In this document: one piece after another, positions 4,493-5,696 of the stretch
How the letters are laid out: every line of letters begins with the position of its first letter
Position numbering within the stretch: position 1 is the first letter of the stretch
Assembly (NCBI GenBank): GCA_023442215.1
Contig: JAEZMP010000158.1
Location: 1-5,696 of the forward strand
Origin: Pseudomonadota bacterium
GTDB lineage: Bacteria; Pseudomonadota; Alphaproteobacteria; Rhizobiales; Segnochrobactraceae
Length of the DNA: 5,696 bases
Direction: 5' to 3'
The notes under the pieces: generated by a model
The model's database searches: none
Told to the model about the DNA's origin: nothing
Seen by the model: only the letters and a program-made list of their open reading frames with translations
Position numbers and translations under genes: made by a program

Positions 4493-5155
4493 ATGAACGA
4501 CCGGAACCCCAGCGACATCCAGCGACATGAGCCGCTGACGGCCGACCTCGCATCCGTGTCCTGCGACGCGCGGTCCGAGACGGCGACCGCCGGACCGTCA
4601 CCCTCAGCCCCAAAAGGCGGCGCTCGCCCCGCGAACGCAACCGAAGCCTCGACGGTGCGGCTGCGGATCAATGGCGCGGATCGGACGCTCCATGTCGACC
4701 ATCGCACCACGCTGCTCGACGCGCTGCGCGAAATTCTGCACCTGACGGGCACCAAGAAGGGCTGCGATTACGGTCAGTGTGGCGCCTGCACGGTGACGGT
4801 GAACGGCCGCCGCATCAACGCGTGCCTGACGCTTGCGGTGATGCACGAGGGCGACGAGGTCATCACCATCGAGGGTCTCGGGTCTCCCGAGGCGATGCAC
4901 CCGATGCAGGCGGCGTTCGTCGAGCATGACGGCTACCAGTGCGGCTACTGCACGCCGGGGCAGATCTGCTCCGCCGGGGCGGTGCTGGAGGAGATCGAAG
5001 CGGGCATTCCGAGCCACGTCACGGGGGACCTGACGGCCCGCATCGCGCCGACGGACGCGGAAATCCGCGAGCGGATGAGCGGCAACATCTGCCGCTGCGG
5101 TGCATATGCCAACATTCTCGCGGCCATCCGCGATGTCGCGGAGCAACGGACATGA
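4493..5155 (+). CDS. paoA: Aldehyde oxidoreductase, [2Fe-2S] iron-sulfur subunit (PaoA/YagT-like), without Tat signal
   Basis: This is the small electron-transfer subunit of a xanthine-oxidase-family molybdenum enzyme that oxidises aldehydes to acids. It carries two [2Fe-2S] clusters between the molybdenum cofactor and the FAD. The protein has 220 aa. The plant-type cluster uses C91, C96, C99 and C111 (within CDYGQCGAC and INACL); the second uses C150, C153, C200 and C202 (within CGYC and CRCG). From about residue 53 onward it follows E. coli PaoA (YagT) as I recall it nearly residue by residue, for example LGTKKGCD-like, RINACLTLAVMH and RMSGNICRCGAYANILAAI. E. coli PaoA begins with a twin-arginine signal that exports the complex. 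Here residues 1-52 are polar and Ser/Ala/Pro-rich, with no RR pair and no hydrophobic stretch, so the enzyme should stay in the cytoplasm. The stop overlaps the next start by 4 bp (ATGA), as expected for an operon. Confidence 0.94.
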   Translation: MNDRNPSDIQRHEPLTADLASVSCDARSETATAGPSPSAPKGGARPANATEASTVRLRINGADRTLHVDHRTTLLDALREILHLTGTKKGCDYGQCGACTVTVNGRRINACLTLAVMHEGDEVITIEGLGSPEAMHPMQAAFVEHDGYQCGYCTPGQICSAGAVLEEIEAGIPSHVTGDLTARIAPTDAEIRERMSGNICRCGAYANILAAIRDVAEQRT

Positions 5156-5696
5156 GGCCCTTCAGCTACGAGCGCGTGACGAACCCGGCCGAGGCCGCCG
5201 CTGCGGCGGCGAGCGTTGAGGGCGCCCGCTTCATCGCCGGCGGCACAAATCTCCTCGATCTCATGAAGCACGAGATCGAGACGCCGGCCCATCTCGTCGA
5301 TGTCAACGGGACGGGGCTCGACCGGATCGAGGAGACGGACGATGGCGGGCTGCGGATCGGAGCGCTCGTCCGCAACACCGATCTTGCGGCCGACGAGCGG
5401 GTGCGGAGGGACTACGGCGTCCTGACGCGCGCCCTCGTCGCGGGCGCATCGGGCCAGTTGCGCAACAAGGCGACGACGGCGGGCAACCTGCTGCAGCGGA
5501 CCCGCTGCCCCTATTTCTACGACACCAACATGGCGTGCAACAAACGCACGCCGGGCAGCGGCTGTTCGGCCCTCGACGGCGTCAGCCGCCAGCTGGCGGT
5601 GATCGGGGCAAGCGAGCACTGCATCGCCACGCACCCGAGCGACATGGCGGTCGCCATGCGGGCGCTCGATGCCACCGTGGAGACGGTTTCGGCCGG
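5152..5696 (+). CDS. paoB: Aldehyde oxidoreductase, FAD/[4Fe-4S] subunit (PaoB/YagS-like), 3' end cut by window
   Basis: This is the flavin subunit of the same enzyme; it passes electrons from the iron-sulfur subunit to the acceptor. The first 181 residues are visible, a little over half of the roughly 320 aa usual for PaoB. FAD-binding features are FIAGGTNLLDLM (27-38) and the TTAGNLLQRTRCPYF stretch (108-122). The Cys-rich insert, with C119, C129, C138 and C157 in a CPYFYDTN...CNKRTPGSGC arrangement, matches the segment that in E. coli PaoB holds an extra [4Fe-4S] cluster, which separates this type from ordinary xanthine dehydrogenase FAD subunits. It starts at ATG 5152, overlapping the upstream stop by 4 bp. 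A run of six Ala codons at residues 15-20 is a small local expansion. The molybdopterin subunit gene (paoC-like) and a paoD-like chaperone gene would be expected downstream. Confidence 0.94.
   Translation, partial: MRPFSYERVTNPAEAAAAAASVEGARFIAGGTNLLDLMKHEIETPAHLVDVNGTGLDRIEETDDGGLRIGALVRNTDLAADERVRRDYGVLTRALVAGASGQLRNKATTAGNLLQRTRCPYFYDTNMACNKRTPGSGCSALDGVSRQLAVIGASEHCIATHPSDMAVAMRALDATVETVSA

Noticed and set aside
4034..4640. Several open frames of 65-147 residues in the divergent intergenic region, both strands
   Set aside because: All are Arg/Pro/Ala-rich, overlap each other, lack ribosome binding sites and show no family resemblance.

Overview
The window is GC-rich DNA with a high share of G/C at third codon positions. 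Its gene families (CUT2-type sugar ABC transporter, FCD-type GntR regulator, PaoABC-type molybdenum hydroxylase) fit an alphaproteobacterium of the Rhizobiales type. That taxonomic guess rests on composition and gene style only. No RNA genes, insertion sequences, CRISPR arrays or integrases were seen.

Left half (1-2819): a sugar ABC importer transcribed on the + strand. It begins with the last 16 codons of what is probably the periplasmic binding-protein gene. A gap of about 230 bp follows, and it is unusually structured: a 12-bp repeat that places three in-frame TGA codons in tandem, a terminator-like hairpin with a T run, and six degenerate 18-bp tandem units. Next comes a double-domain RbsA/MglA-type ATPase (281-1819), overlapping by 8 bp a single RbsC-type permease (1812-2819). 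The permease would act as a homodimer. The hairpin probably lowers read-through from the abundant binding-protein mRNA into the membrane components.

Middle (2820-4014): a 204-bp gap holding two perfect 12-bp palindromes precedes a GntR/FCD regulator (3024-3758), the likely local controller of the importer. It is convergent with a small, unrecognised but plausibly real minus-strand gene (3802-4014, 70 aa) that has a strong ribosome binding site.

Right half (4015-5696): about 480 bp of non-coding DNA between divergent genes contains a perfect 15-bp dyad (4219-4233), the best operator candidate in the window. After it come the first two genes of a paoABC-type aldehyde oxidoreductase operon: the [2Fe-2S] subunit (4493-5155) and, overlapping by 4 bp, the FAD/[4Fe-4S] subunit (from 5152, cut by the window edge). 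The molybdopterin subunit and the maturation chaperone would be expected just beyond the window. The iron-sulfur subunit closely resembles E. coli PaoA, but its N-terminus has no twin-arginine signal, so this enzyme is predicted to be cytoplasmic rather than periplasmic. No wholly new multi-gene system is evident. The most interesting items are the Tat-less PaoA, the 18-bp repeat array with its hairpin, and the 15-bp dyad.
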